From positions 359,428 to 423,427 of the forward strand of contig NZ_AZWO01000001.1 in assembly GCF_000514775.1 (NCBI RefSeq): 64,000 nucleotides of DNA, read 5' to 3'. The notes under the pieces are model-generated. The model was not told where the DNA came from. It did no database searches and saw only the letters and a list, made by a program, of their open reading frames with translations. The position numbers and the translations under genes are program-made. The stretch is from Salinispora pacifica CNR114. GTDB lineage: Bacteria > Actinomycetota > Actinomycetes > Mycobacteriales > Micromonosporaceae. Positions 47,266 through 56,347 of the stretch are shown in pieces (position 1 is the first letter of the stretch; each line of letters begins with the position of its first letter).

Positions 47266-48552
47266 TCAGCTGGCTGATTCGGTGCTCTCGCTCTTCTTCG
47301 CCTCCGTGGTGTCCTCCGATTTCGCCTCCGTGGCAGCGGCCACGGCGGAGGCAGCAGCCGCGGCGGCGTCCGGTCCCGTACCCGGGACGATGCCGGCGAG
47401 CCCGGAGAGCATCTGGCCGAGTTGAGAGGTGACAGCGTCCTTCTGGCGGGTCAGATCCTCGACCTCGCGGCGGGCCGTCTGAGTAGCCAGGTCGGCCTCG
47501 GCGCGGGCCTCGGTGAGCAGTCGCTCCGCCTCGGCCTTCGCTTCGTTCAGGCTCTTCTCGGCGGTCGCCTTGGCCCCTTCGACCGTGTCGTGGGCGGTGC
47601 GTTCCGACTCGACCCGGCGCGCCTCGGCGCGCTGCTCGATCTCCTTGGCCCGCTCCTGGGCGGCCCGGGCCCGCTCCTCGGCCTCGTTGACCAGCTTCTG
47701 GGTCTGGGCGACCTGGGTGGCGTGCCGCTCCGACTCCTCGCGCTCGGCCTTTTCCCGCCGTTCGGCCAGCTGCAGCTCAAGGGCCTGGAGGTCCTTGTCG
47801 CGCTTGTCCCGCGCGTCGGTGAGGAGCTTTGTCGCCTCGGCGCGCTTCTCCTCGGCCTCGCGGGCGGCCTTCGCCCGCTGCTGGGTGATCTCCCGCTCCG
47901 CGGTGGCGCGGAGGGTGGACACCTCCCGCTCGACGGTGGACTTCAGCTCGGCCACCTCATGCGCGGTGACGGTGCGCAGCTGCTTGGTCTCCCGATCGGC
48001 GTCGGAGCGCAGGGTGTCGGCCTCGCGGCGGGCCTGGACGCGAACCTCGGCCGCCTCTCGCTCCGCAGCGGTCCGGACGTTGCCCACCTCCCGCTCCGCG
48101 GTGGCCTTCATCGCCGCCACCTCGGCCCGGGCCTTGTCAGTGATCTCCCGGGCCTCGAGGCGGGCGGCGGAGAGAATGCCCTCGGACTCCCGCTTCGCCT
48201 CGTTGCGGTGGTCGTTGGCGTGCTCCTCGGCGAGCCGAAGGATCTGCTCAACGCGGGTGCCGATGCCGGAGAGGGTCGGCCGATTGTTCTCTTCGAGTTG
48301 CTTGCTGGCCTCGGAGAGCTTCTGGTCGAGGGCGGTCATCCGCTGCTCGGCCTGGCGGAGCCGGCGCTGCGCGTCGTTCATCCGCTGCTCGGCCTCGGCG
48401 CGGGCCTGCTCGGACTGGGTCAGCGCGGCACTCAGCCGACCAAGGAAGTCGTCAACCTGGCCTTTGTCGTAGCCGCGCAGGGTGACGGTGAAGTCCGGCT
48501 GGGTGTTCGCGCTATCGAAGAACGCAAGAGGGGAGGACTGCTGCTGGGGCAT
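47266..48552 (-). CDS. FilP-like coiled-coil cytoskeletal protein
   Basis: A 428-residue coiled-coil protein. The N-terminal FTVTLRGYDKGQVDDFLGRLSAAL is a DivIVA-like motif, and GIGTRVEQILRLAEEHANDHRNEAKRESEGIL closely resembles Streptomyces FilP. The rod continues with Ala/Glu/Arg-rich heptads (EREVSTLRATAEREITQQRAKAAREAEEKR) to about residue 375, then a Gly/Ala-rich hinge and an acidic Ser/Glu tail (EDTTEAKKSESTESAS). FilP forms intermediate-filament-like networks at hyphal tips. The gene is upstream of the Scy-like gene on the same strand with a 160-bp gap. CAGTAT (48559-48564, minus strand) ends 6 nt before the ATG. Confidence 0.85.
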   Translation of the reverse strand: MPQQQSSPLAFFDSANTQPDFTVTLRGYDKGQVDDFLGRLSAALTQSEQARAEAEQRMNDAQRRLRQAEQRMTALDQKLSEASKQLEENNRPTLSGIGTRVEQILRLAEEHANDHRNEAKRESEGILSAARLEAREITDKARAEVAAMKATAEREVGNVRTAAEREAAEVRVQARREADTLRSDADRETKQLRTVTAHEVAELKSTVEREVSTLRATAEREITQQRAKAAREAEEKRAEATKLLTDARDKRDKDLQALELQLAERREKAEREESERHATQVAQTQKLVNEAEERARAAQERAKEIEQRAEARRVESERTAHDTVEGAKATAEKSLNEAKAEAERLLTEARAEADLATQTARREVEDLTRQKDAVTSQLGQMLSGLAGIVPGTGPDAAAAAASAVAAATEAKSEDTTEAKKSESTESAS

Positions 48553-48705
48553 TGGGACATACTGGCAGACGACCAGGGGGCCTTCGCAAGAGCGCCCCGG
48601 CCTTTGCCATCCTCATTACAGGGTCAACCCGGTTGGGTCGCAGCGGCCGGACCAATCGGCGATCTTGGCTGCTCCCGGACGGGGTGACGGTCTGAAGTGG
48701 GCTCT

Positions 48706-48743
48706 GGAATGGGGCCGTGAGCAAGGACTCGCGGCCCCATTCC
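48706..48743 (-). terminator. strong hairpin terminator downstream of ccr
   Basis: A perfect 12-bp stem (48706-48717 with 48732-48743, arm GGAATGGGGCCG) extends to 16 bp with one G-U pair and a 6-nt loop. It lies about 108 nt beyond the ccr stop. The rest of the 298-bp gap 48553-48850 holds only the filP -10 candidate. Confidence 0.7.
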
Positions 48744-48850
48744 GTTCTGCACCGGTATCGGGGGAGCCGGCATCGTTCGAATGGGCGTCCAGGCCAGCGA
48801 AAGGAAAGGCAATCCAGCCGCCACATTGGTGGCGACCCTTGCCCGTCTGA

Positions 48851-50206
48851 TCAGTGACCGCGGAACCGGTTGATCGCTGCCTCGTGCCGCCCGCGGAACT
48901 CGGGGTCGCGCACACCGAGGCCGTCCGTCGGAGCAAGGCAGCGGACGCCGACCTTGCCCTGGTGCGCGTTGCGGTGCACCTCATATGCGGCCTGGCCGGT
49001 CTGCTCCAGGCTGTAGGTCCTCGACACGGTCGGGTGGATTTTGCCAAGGGCGATCAGCCGGTTCGCCTCCCAGGCCTCCCGGTAGTTGGCGAAGTGGCTG
49101 CCGACGATCCGCTTCAGGTGCATCCAGAGGTAGCGGTTGTCGTACTGGTGTTGGTAGCCACTGGTCGAGGCGCAGGTGACCACGGTGCCGCCGCGTTTGG
49201 TGACGAAGACGCTGGCTCCGAAGGTCTCCCGCCCCGGGTGCTCGAAGACGATGTCGGGGTCCTCGCCGCCGGTCAGCTCGCGAATTCGTTCACCGAAGCG
49301 GCGCCACTCGTCCGGGTCCTGGGTCTGCTCGTCCTTCCAGAACCGAAAGTCCTCGGCCGCCCGGTCGATCACCAGCTCCGCGCCCATCCGCCGGCACAGC
49401 TCCGCCTTTTCTGGCGAGGAGACCACGCAGACCGGAATCGCCCCGCCGGTGAGCGCCATCTGGGTGGCGTAGCTGCCCAGGCCGCCCGAAGCCCCCCAGA
49501 TCAGTACGACGTCCCCCTGCTTCATGTTGGCGCCGTGATGGGAGACGAGCTGCCGGTACGCGGTGGAGTTGACCAGCCCCGGGCTCGCCGCCTCCTCCCA
49601 ACTGAGGTGGCGGGGCTTCGGCATGAGCTGGTTGGCCTTGACGATCGCCAGCTCGGCCAGACCGCCGAAATTGGTCTCGAAGCCCCAGATTCGCTGCTGT
49701 GGGTCGAGCATGGTGTCGTCGTGTCCGGCGGCCTCTTCCAGCTCCACCGAGAGGCAGTGGGCGACGACCTCGTCGCCGGCCTGCCACCGGGTCACGCCGG
49801 GACCGGTACGCAGCACGACGCCCGCCGCGTCCGAACCGACCACATGGTACGGCAGGTCGTGTCGCCTGGTCAGCTCGGAGAGTCGGCCGTAGCGCTGAAG
49901 GAACTTGAAGGTCGGTAGCGGTTCGAAGATGCTCGTCCAGACCGTGTTGTAGTTGATGGCGCTGGCCATCACCGCGACCAGTGCCTCGCCGGGACCGGGT
50001 TGCGGGGTCGGCACGTTCTGGACATGCAGCGCCTTGCGTGGATCCTTGTCCCGCGTGGTCATCCCATCGAAGATATGGGTCTCCTCGGCGCGTACGACGA
50101 CGCCTCGGTAGGACTGCGGAATCGGGAGCCGAGCAACACCGGCGAGTGCACGTTCGGGCTGCGCCGAACCCTCCGCAGCCATGATTGTTTCGAGGATGTC
50201 CTGCAC
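48851..50206 (-). CDS. ccr: crotonyl-CoA carboxylase/reductase
   Basis: NADPH-dependent reductive carboxylation of crotonyl-CoA to ethylmalonyl-CoA, the defining step of the ethylmalonyl-CoA pathway and a source of extender units. The 451-residue medium-chain reductase shows SYRGVVVRAEETHIFDG, ASAINYNTVWTSIFEPLPTF, the NADPH-binding VLIWGASGGLGSYATQMALTGGA, and the CO2-pocket/active-site region FEHPGRETFGASVFVTKRGG with YLWMHLKRIVGSHFANYREAWEANR. The start is GTG 50206, with GGGAGG 5 nt upstream; the product then begins MQDILETI like known Ccr proteins. A 15-codon longer frame from ATG 50251 is rejected. Confidence 0.95.
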   Translation of the reverse strand: MQDILETIMAAEGSAQPERALAGVARLPIPQSYRGVVVRAEETHIFDGMTTRDKDPRKALHVQNVPTPQPGPGEALVAVMASAINYNTVWTSIFEPLPTFKFLQRYGRLSELTRRHDLPYHVVGSDAAGVVLRTGPGVTRWQAGDEVVAHCLSVELEEAAGHDDTMLDPQQRIWGFETNFGGLAELAIVKANQLMPKPRHLSWEEAASPGLVNSTAYRQLVSHHGANMKQGDVVLIWGASGGLGSYATQMALTGGAIPVCVVSSPEKAELCRRMGAELVIDRAAEDFRFWKDEQTQDPDEWRRFGERIRELTGGEDPDIVFEHPGRETFGASVFVTKRGGTVVTCASTSGYQHQYDNRYLWMHLKRIVGSHFANYREAWEANRLIALGKIHPTVSRTYSLEQTGQAAYEVHRNAHQGKVGVRCLAPTDGLGVRDPEFRGRHEAAINRFRGH

Positions 50207-50265
50207 TTCGACCTCCCGTTCGTCTGCCCAGCGCGTCGCCGGTAGGGGCATGCCATAGTCGGCGC

Positions 50266-50283
50266 CCGGTGGTCAGCCACCGG
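50266..50283. promoter_or_regulatory. palindrome upstream of ccr
   Basis: CCGGTGGTCAGCCACCGG has 7-nt arms around TCAG and lies 60 bp before the ccr GTG. A -10-like GACTAT is at 50255-50260 on the minus strand, which would place the palindrome over the spacer and -35 region. Confidence 0.35.
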
Positions 50284-50334
50284 CTCGGCATTGACGCACC
50301 CGGCATCGACCGCGCTGCTGTGGAGGCGGACGTT

Positions 50335-50352
50335 ACTGAACGGTAGCTTTGC
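50335..50352. promoter_or_regulatory. weak copy of the shared operator-like element (ccr)
   Basis: Read on the minus strand, GCAAAGCTACCGTTCAGT matches the 53510 element at 12 of 18 positions, with the CGTTCAG half exact. It is about 130 bp upstream of ccr. Confidence 0.3.
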
Positions 50353-50387
50353 TCGGAAGAGCTGTGTGAAAAAGTGCATCGATTGGT

Positions 50388-50426
50388 GGGTGGGCCGGCT
50401 CGGCAGGGAGCAGGGCGGGCCCACCC
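50388..50426 (-). terminator. hairpin terminator after the epimerase gene
   Basis: GGGTGGGCC (50388-50396) pairs perfectly with GGCCCACCC (50418-50426). On the minus strand a CTTTTT tract follows about 13 nt beyond the stem. It lies 30 bp after the epimerase stop. Confidence 0.6.
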
Positions 50427-50455
50427 GTCTCGGTGGGCGGTGGCGGGCCCCCGTC

Positions 50456-50929
50456 TCAGTGGACTGTGGCGGGCTCGACCAACTCGACCAGGACGCCACC
50501 GGCATCCTTCGGATGAACGAAATTGATTCGGGAGTTCGCGGTGCCCCGCTTCGGCTGCTCGTACAGCAGGCGGAGGCCCCGCTCGCGCAGCTTCGCGCAG
50601 GCTACGTCGATGTCGGCGACCGTGTACGCGACCTGTTGCACACCCGGGCCCTGTCGGTCGAGGAACCGCGCGATCGTGGATGTCGGCGAGAGCGGGGCGA
50701 GCAGCTGCACGCAGCCGCCGGCGGCGGTCGGGCCGACCGCCAGCATCGCCTCGCGGACGCCCTGCTCCTCGTTGGTCTCGATGTGTACGCACCGCATACC
50801 GAAGGCGCGCTGGTAGAAGGTGATCGCCTCGTCCAGGTCGGGCACGGCGATACCGATGTGGTCGATGCGACGTAGTCCGATGTCTGTGTCGTGGTCCGCA
50901 GCGGACTCGACGGGGGGATGCTCGGCCAT
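50456..50929 (-). CDS. mce: methylmalonyl-CoA (ethylmalonyl-CoA) epimerase
   Basis: VOC-fold metalloenzyme that interconverts the 2R and 2S forms of methylmalonyl-CoA, and in this pathway also ethylmalonyl-CoA. The 157-residue protein has the metal-ligand segment RRIDHIGIAVPDLDEAITFYQRAFGM (His), the middle block LLAPLSPTSTIARFLDRQGPGVQQVAYTVADID (His replaced by Gln in the usual GxHHxAY pattern: VQQVAY) and the terminal RINFVHPKDAGGVLVELVE with the Glu ligand. CAGACT at 50936-50941 (minus strand) ends 6 nt before the ATG. It lies upstream of ccr on the same strand but is separated from it by a terminator. Confidence 0.92.
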   Translation of the reverse strand: MAEHPPVESAADHDTDIGLRRIDHIGIAVPDLDEAITFYQRAFGMRCVHIETNEEQGVREAMLAVGPTAAGGCVQLLAPLSPTSTIARFLDRQGPGVQQVAYTVADIDVACAKLRERGLRLLYEQPKRGTANSRINFVHPKDAGGVLVELVEPATVH

Positions 50930-50935
50930 GGCCTC

Positions 50936-50941
50936 AGTCTG
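50936..50941 (-). promoter_or_regulatory. candidate -10 box (CAGACT) of the epimerase gene
   Basis: On the minus strand CAGACT is followed by GAGGCC and then the ATG, again the leaderless spacing of 6 nt. Confidence 0.5.
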
Positions 50942-51000
50942 GCCGAACGGGTGTGCGGGGAGCGCGGCCGGTTGACTATCTCACGCCACGGAGCGGTGCT

Positions 51001-51033
51001 GACCCGGGTCACCGGATGGCGCTGACCCGGGTC
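51001..51033. repeat. twin 10-bp palindromes GACCCGGGTC
   Basis: Perfect palindromes at 51001-51010 and 51024-51033, 23 bp apart, sit inside a GCTGACCCGGGTC direct repeat, within the 307-bp divergent region between the epimerase and thiolase genes. No coding potential is supported in this gap. Confidence 0.6.
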
Positions 51034-51189
51034 GTCGAAATGGTGCTGCGCTACCCTGTCCGGACGGTCACGCGGGCGCTCCCGTGCCCCTGCGCGGCGG
51101 GGCGAGGTCTGCACCGGGTCGGTCCTGCCGCGCATCGCCGATGTGCGCGGGGTCACCGTCGCCGATCTGCGCTCAGAAGCTAAGGTGCG

Positions 51190-51207
51190 TCCTAACAATC
51201 GTTAAGG
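51190..51207. promoter_or_regulatory. shared operator-like element, copy 3 (thiolase)
   Basis: TCCTAACAATCGTTAAGG lies 29 bp before the thiolase ATG. Twelve of its last 15 bases equal those of the 53510 element, and the CTAAC/GTTAAG arms are partly palindromic. Confidence 0.55.
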
Positions 51208-51236
51208 CGTACAGGTCGGGACCCTCGGAGGCAGGT

Positions 51237-52436
<1,200 letters not shown>

Positions 52437-52477
52437 GCCAGACCGGCGAGCCCTCCTGGTTGGGAACGAAAGGCACC

Positions 52478-53515
52478 ATGACTGACGCCGTCAACAAGGT
52501 CCCGGCCGGGCCGCCGGTGCGCCGCAGCCGGGACATTCCCATGCTCGTTGAGCGGGCCCGCGCGGGTGATCCCCGTGCGGTCGCCCGGCTCATCACGTTG
52601 GTCGAATCCGGGGATGAGACGCTGCCGCGGATCGCGGCGGCGCTCGCCCCGTACGCGGGTCAGGCCCAGGTGGTCGGCCTGACGGGTTCGCCCGGAGTGG
52701 GTAAGTCGACCACCACCAACGAGTTGGTGCGGGCGCTGCGTTCCCGGGGACACCGGGTCGGCGTGCTGGCCATCGACCCGTCCAGCCCGTTCACTGGTGG
52801 GGCGATCCTCGGCGACCGGGTCCGGATGCAGGACCACGCCACCGATCCCGGCGTCTACATCCGTTCCATGTCCAGCCGGGGGCACCTCGGTGGGCTTTCG
52901 GCGGCAACGCCGCAGGCGGTGCGGGTGCTGGAGGGTGCCGGCTGTGACGTGGTCCTGGTGGAGACGGTTGGCGTGGGTCAGGCGGAGGTCGAGGTCGCCT
53001 CGCTCGCGGACACCACGCTCGTGCTGCTCGCGCCCGGAATGGGGGACGCGATCCAGGCGGTCAAGGCCGGCATCCTGGAGATCGCCGACGTGTTCGTGGT
53101 CAACAAGGCCGACCGGGACGGCGCCGACGCCACGGTCCGGGACATCCAGGGCATGATCGCACTGGGGGAACGAGGGCCGGGGCAGTGGCGGCCAGCGGTG
53201 GTACGCGCTGTCGCCGTACGGGGTGAGGGGATCGACGACGTCGCCGCGGCGATCGACAAGCATCGGGGTTGGCTGGTCGAGCGGGGCGAACTCCGCCGTC
53301 GTCAGGAGGCACGGGCCGCCGCTGAGGTGGAGGCGATCGCGCTGGGCGCACTGCGGGCCCGCATCGGTTCGCTGCGGGACGGCACCGAGCTGCCGACGCT
53401 CGCTGCCCGGGTGGCCGCGGGTTCGCTCGACCCGTACGGGGCGGCTGACCAGCTCCTCACCCAGATCGCCGGCGACAACACCGGTAACCCTACCGGCCGG
53501 TACAAACGTCCTTAG
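52478..53515 (+). CDS. meaB: MeaB/MeaI-type GTPase, chaperone of B12-dependent mutases
   Basis: G3E P-loop GTPase that gates cofactor loading and protects adenosylcobalamin acyl-CoA mutases. It has Walker A VVGLTGSPGVGKSTTTNELV, the switch region VLAIDPSSPFTGGAILGDRVRMQDHA, VLVETVGVGQAEVEVA and the guanine-specificity motif VVNKADRDGAD. The ATG at 52478 gives 345 residues; an upstream in-frame GTG at 52433 overlaps the thiolase stop (GTGA) and would give 360. The gene directly precedes a mutase with isobutyryl-CoA mutase residues, so it may serve as the Icm chaperone (MeaI-type). Its TAG stop lies inside the operator-like element of the next gene. Confidence 0.92.
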   Translation: MTDAVNKVPAGPPVRRSRDIPMLVERARAGDPRAVARLITLVESGDETLPRIAAALAPYAGQAQVVGLTGSPGVGKSTTTNELVRALRSRGHRVGVLAIDPSSPFTGGAILGDRVRMQDHATDPGVYIRSMSSRGHLGGLSAATPQAVRVLEGAGCDVVLVETVGVGQAEVEVASLADTTLVLLAPGMGDAIQAVKAGILEIADVFVVNKADRDGADATVRDIQGMIALGERGPGQWRPAVVRAVAVRGEGIDDVAAAIDKHRGWLVERGELRRRQEARAAAEVEAIALGALRARIGSLRDGTELPTLAARVAAGSLDPYGAADQLLTQIAGDNTGNPTGRYKRP

Positions 53516-53541
53516 CGATCGTTCAGGGCAGGATCTACACT
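53510..53541 (+). promoter_or_regulatory. shared operator-like element, copy 4, with icmA promoter
   Basis: CCTTAGCGATCGTTCAGG (53510-53527) has arms CCTTAGCG and CGTTCAGG that are 6/8 palindromic. TACACT at 53536-53541 is a suitable -10, and TTAGCG inside the element would be the -35 with an 18-nt spacer. A bound repressor would block RNA polymerase. Confidence 0.6.
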
Positions 53542-53579
53542 CGGAGGTGGAGTCGCAGACCCGAGGAGGAGCCCCGCGG

Positions 53580-55268
53580 ATGAACGCCGACGAGATCGCC
53601 GCTGGACGTAAACGCTGGCAGGACCGCTACGATGCCGCGCGTAAACGGGACGCCGACTTCACCACGCTCTCCGGGATGGCTGTCGCCCCGGTGTACGGGC
53701 CGCCGGAGGGGGTGGACCACCCCGGCTTCGAGCGGATCGGCTGGCCGGGTGAGTTCCCGTACACCCGTGGCCTACACCCGACCGGGTATCGAGGGCGGGC
53801 CTGGACCATCCGGCAGTTCGCCGGCTTCGGTAACGCCCGGCAGACCAACGAGCGCTACAAGATGATCCTGGGCGCGGGGGGCGGTGGGCTCTCCGTCGCC
53901 TTCGACATGCCCACGCTGATGGGCCGTGACTCGGATGACCCGCAGTCGCTCGGTGAGGTCGGGCATTGCGGCGTCGCGGTGGACAGCGCCGCCGACATGG
54001 AGGTGCTCTTCGACGGCATCGACCTGGCCGGGGTCACGACGAGTATGACCATCTCCGGGCCGGCCGTCCCGGTCTTCTGCATGTATCTGATCGCTGCCGA
54101 GCGGCAGGGCGCCGACCTCTCCCGCCTGGACGGCACCCTGCAGACGGACATCTTCAAGGAGTACATCGCACAGAAGGAGTGGCTCTTCGACCCGGAGCCG
54201 CACCTGCGCCTGATCGGCGACCTGATGGAGTACTGCGCCGGGGAGATTCCCCGGTACAAGCCGCTCTCCGTCTCCGGTTACCACATCCGGGAGGCGGGCT
54301 CGACGGCCGCGCAGGAGCTGGCGTACACCCTCGCCGACGGCTTCGGCTACGTCGAGCTGGGCCTCTCCCGCGGCCTCGACGTGAACGTCTTCGCACCGGG
54401 CCTGAGTTTCTTCTTCGACTCCCATGTGGACTTCTTCGAGGAGGTCGCGAAGTTCCGTGCCGCTCGCCGGATCTGGGCTCGCTGGCTGCGCGACGTCTAC
54501 GGTGCCACCAGTGAGAAGGCGCAGTGGCTGCGCTTCCACACGCAGACCGCCGGGGTCTCACTGACCGCGCAGCAGCCGGTCAACAACGTCGTCCGGACGG
54601 CCGTGGAGGCCCTCGCGGCCGTACTCGGCGGCACCAACTCGCTGCATACGAACGCCCTCGACGAAACCCTGGCACTGCCCACCGACGAGTCGGCAGAGAT
54701 CGCCCTGCGGACCCAGCAGGTGTTGATGGAGGAGACCGGGGTGACCAACGTGGCCGACCCGCTGGGCGGCTCCTGGTACGTCGAGGCGCTCACCGACAAG
54801 ATCGAGGCCGAGGCGGAGGAGATCTTCGCCCGGATCCGGCAGCTCGGCGGTGAGGGACCGCACGAGATCGGTCCGATGACCTCGGGAATCCTCCGCGGCA
54901 TCGAGGATGGCTGGTTCACCGGGCATATCGCCGAGGCGGCGTTCGCCTACCAGCGGGCGCTGGAGAAGGGCGAAAAGAAGATTGTCGGGGTCAACTGCCA
55001 CACCGGCACCGTCGCCAAGGACCTGGAGATCCTGCGGATCTCGCACGAGGTCGAGCTGGAACAGCGGCGCACCCTCGGCGAGCGGAAGGCAGCCCGGGAC
55101 GATGCCGAGGTCAGCGCGGCGTTGGAGCGGATGGTCGCGGTCAGCCGGACCAGCGGGAACATGATCCCGGCGATGCTCGATGCGGTCCGTGCCGAGGCGA
55201 CCCTGGGCGAGATCTGTGACGCGCTGCGCCTCGAGTGGGGCGTCTACCGCGAGCCGGCTCGCTTCTGA
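53580..55268 (+). CDS. icmA: acyl-CoA mutase large subunit, isobutyryl-CoA mutase (IcmA)-like
   Basis: A 562-residue B12-dependent mutase that lacks the cobalamin-binding domain, so it needs a separate small subunit. Two active-site residues that set substrate choice are visible: Phe80 in TIRQFAGFG and Gln198 in KEYIAQKEW. These are the residues, at the same numbering, reported for isobutyryl-CoA mutase IcmA, whereas methylmalonyl-CoA mutase has Tyr and Arg. The enzyme should interconvert isobutyryl-CoA and n-butyryl-CoA, linking valine catabolism with butyrate units. GAGGAGGA lies about 10 nt upstream of the ATG. No icmB-like small-subunit gene is present in the window. Automatic annotation as methylmalonyl-CoA mutase would be misleading. 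Confidence 0.9.
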   Translation: MNADEIAAGRKRWQDRYDAARKRDADFTTLSGMAVAPVYGPPEGVDHPGFERIGWPGEFPYTRGLHPTGYRGRAWTIRQFAGFGNARQTNERYKMILGAGGGGLSVAFDMPTLMGRDSDDPQSLGEVGHCGVAVDSAADMEVLFDGIDLAGVTTSMTISGPAVPVFCMYLIAAERQGADLSRLDGTLQTDIFKEYIAQKEWLFDPEPHLRLIGDLMEYCAGEIPRYKPLSVSGYHIREAGSTAAQELAYTLADGFGYVELGLSRGLDVNVFAPGLSFFFDSHVDFFEEVAKFRAARRIWARWLRDVYGATSEKAQWLRFHTQTAGVSLTAQQPVNNVVRTAVEALAAVLGGTNSLHTNALDETLALPTDESAEIALRTQQVLMEETGVTNVADPLGGSWYVEALTDKIEAEAEEIFARIRQLGGEGPHEIGPMTSGILRGIEDGWFTGHIAEAAFAYQRALEKGEKKIVGVNCHTGTVAKDLEILRISHEVELEQRRTLGERKAARDDAEVSAALERMVAVSRTSGNMIPAMLDAVRAEATLGEICDALRLEWGVYREPARF

Positions 55269-55325
55269 TGGCCGGTATCCCGTAGGCGCGGCGGGGAGGT
55301 GTGGTGACCTGCGTGAGAACCGTGA

Positions 55326-55344
55326 CCTTCGGCGTCACCGAAGG
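55326..55344 (+). terminator. hairpin after icmA
   Basis: CCTTCGG (55326-55332) pairs perfectly with CCGAAGG (55338-55344) over a 5-nt loop, 57 bp after the icmA stop. Confidence 0.5.
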
Positions 55345-55381
55345 GCGGGGATTGGCGTCACCCGTGCGAGACTAGGTAACC

Positions 55382-56284
55382 ATGAGCGACCCACGGATCA
55401 CCCCGTCGATCTTTACCCGCGGCGCGGTAGACCTCAGCGCGCTGCGCACCCCCGAACCCTCCCCGGCCCCCGCGCCTGCCCAGTCCAGCCCGTCCGATGA
55501 CGGCCCTGGGAGCGCTGCCCCCGTCATTGCTGTCACCGAGGCGACCTTCCAGGCCGAGGTCCTCGAACGGTCGCTCAGCACGCCGGTGGTCGTCGACTTC
55601 TGGGCCGAATGGTGTGAACCCTGCAAGCAGCTCTCGCCGGTGCTGGAGCGGCTCGCCGTCGAGGGCGGCGGCGCCTGGGTGCTGGCCAAGGTCGACGTGG
55701 ACGCCAACCCCCGGCTGGCGCAGATGTTCCGGGTGCAGGGCATCCCGATGGTGTACGCGGTGGTCGGCGGCCAGCCGGTTGACGCGTTCTCCGGGGTGGT
55801 GCCCGAGGCGCAGCTACGGCAGTGGATCCAGGCGGTTCTCAAGGCTGGTGGCGCGAGCGTGGCCGAGACGGCCGATCCACGGTTGGACGAGGCCGACGAA
55901 TCGCTGCTCAACGGTGATCTGGACGCGGCGGAGCAGGCGTACCGCAAGATCCTGGCCGAGACGCCGTCGGACGCCGCGGCGGAGGCGGGGCTGGCCCAGG
56001 TCGGGCTGGCCCGCCGGGCCGCCGGTGCCGACCCGCAGGCGGTGCTCGCCACGGCGGCAGCGGCCACCGACGACATCGACGCCCAGCTGCTCGCCGCCGA
56101 TGTCGAGGTGCTTGGCGGGATGGCGGAGCAGGCCTACCAACGGCTGGTCGGGCTGGTTCGCCGCACCGCCGGTGAGGACCGCGAGAAGGTGCGTCAGCAC
56201 CTGGTCGGCCTCTTCACCATCGCCGGCCCCGACGATTCCGCGGTGGCGCTGGCCCGTCGGGCACTGGCCAGCGCCCTGTTCTGA
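55382..56284 (+). CDS. YbbN/CnoX-like thioredoxin with C-terminal TPR region
   Basis: A 300-residue protein with three parts: a flexible Pro/Ala/Ser-rich N-terminus (1-50), a thioredoxin domain (about 50-155) with the redox-site segment [20 protein letters not shown] and the cis-proline in [12 protein letters not shown], and a helical tetratricopeptide-like C-terminal region (about 165-298; [38 protein letters not shown]). The active site is CEPC rather than the thioredoxin CGPC. YbbN-family proteins act as chaperones or holdases and scaffold other proteins. The GAGACT near 55368 may be its -10 box. Confidence 0.88.
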   Translation: MSDPRITPSIFTRGAVDLSALRTPEPSPAPAPAQSSPSDDGPGSAAPVIAVTEATFQAEVLERSLSTPVVVDFWAEWCEPCKQLSPVLERLAVEGGGAWVLAKVDVDANPRLAQMFRVQGIPMVYAVVGGQPVDAFSGVVPEAQLRQWIQAVLKAGGASVAETADPRLDEADESLLNGDLDAAEQAYRKILAETPSDAAAEAGLAQVGLARRAAGADPQAVLATAAAATDDIDAQLLAADVEVLGGMAEQAYQRLVGLVRRTAGEDREKVRQHLVGLFTIAGPDDSAVALARRALASALF

Positions 56285-56347
56285 TCCAGTCATGTCGGCG
56301 CGGGCCGGTGCGCCGACCGGCCCGCACGAGCTTGAGGACGGGAGCCC

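Noticed and set aside
50953..51183. A 76-codon plus-strand frame between the epimerase and thiolase genes
   Set aside because: Arg/Ala-rich with no domain and no ribosome-binding site. It overlaps the palindromes and stops just before the thiolase operator-like element.
53580..55268. Annotation as the methylmalonyl-CoA mutase large subunit
   Set aside because: Phe80 and Gln198 are isobutyryl-CoA mutase residues; methylmalonyl-CoA mutases have Tyr and Arg there.
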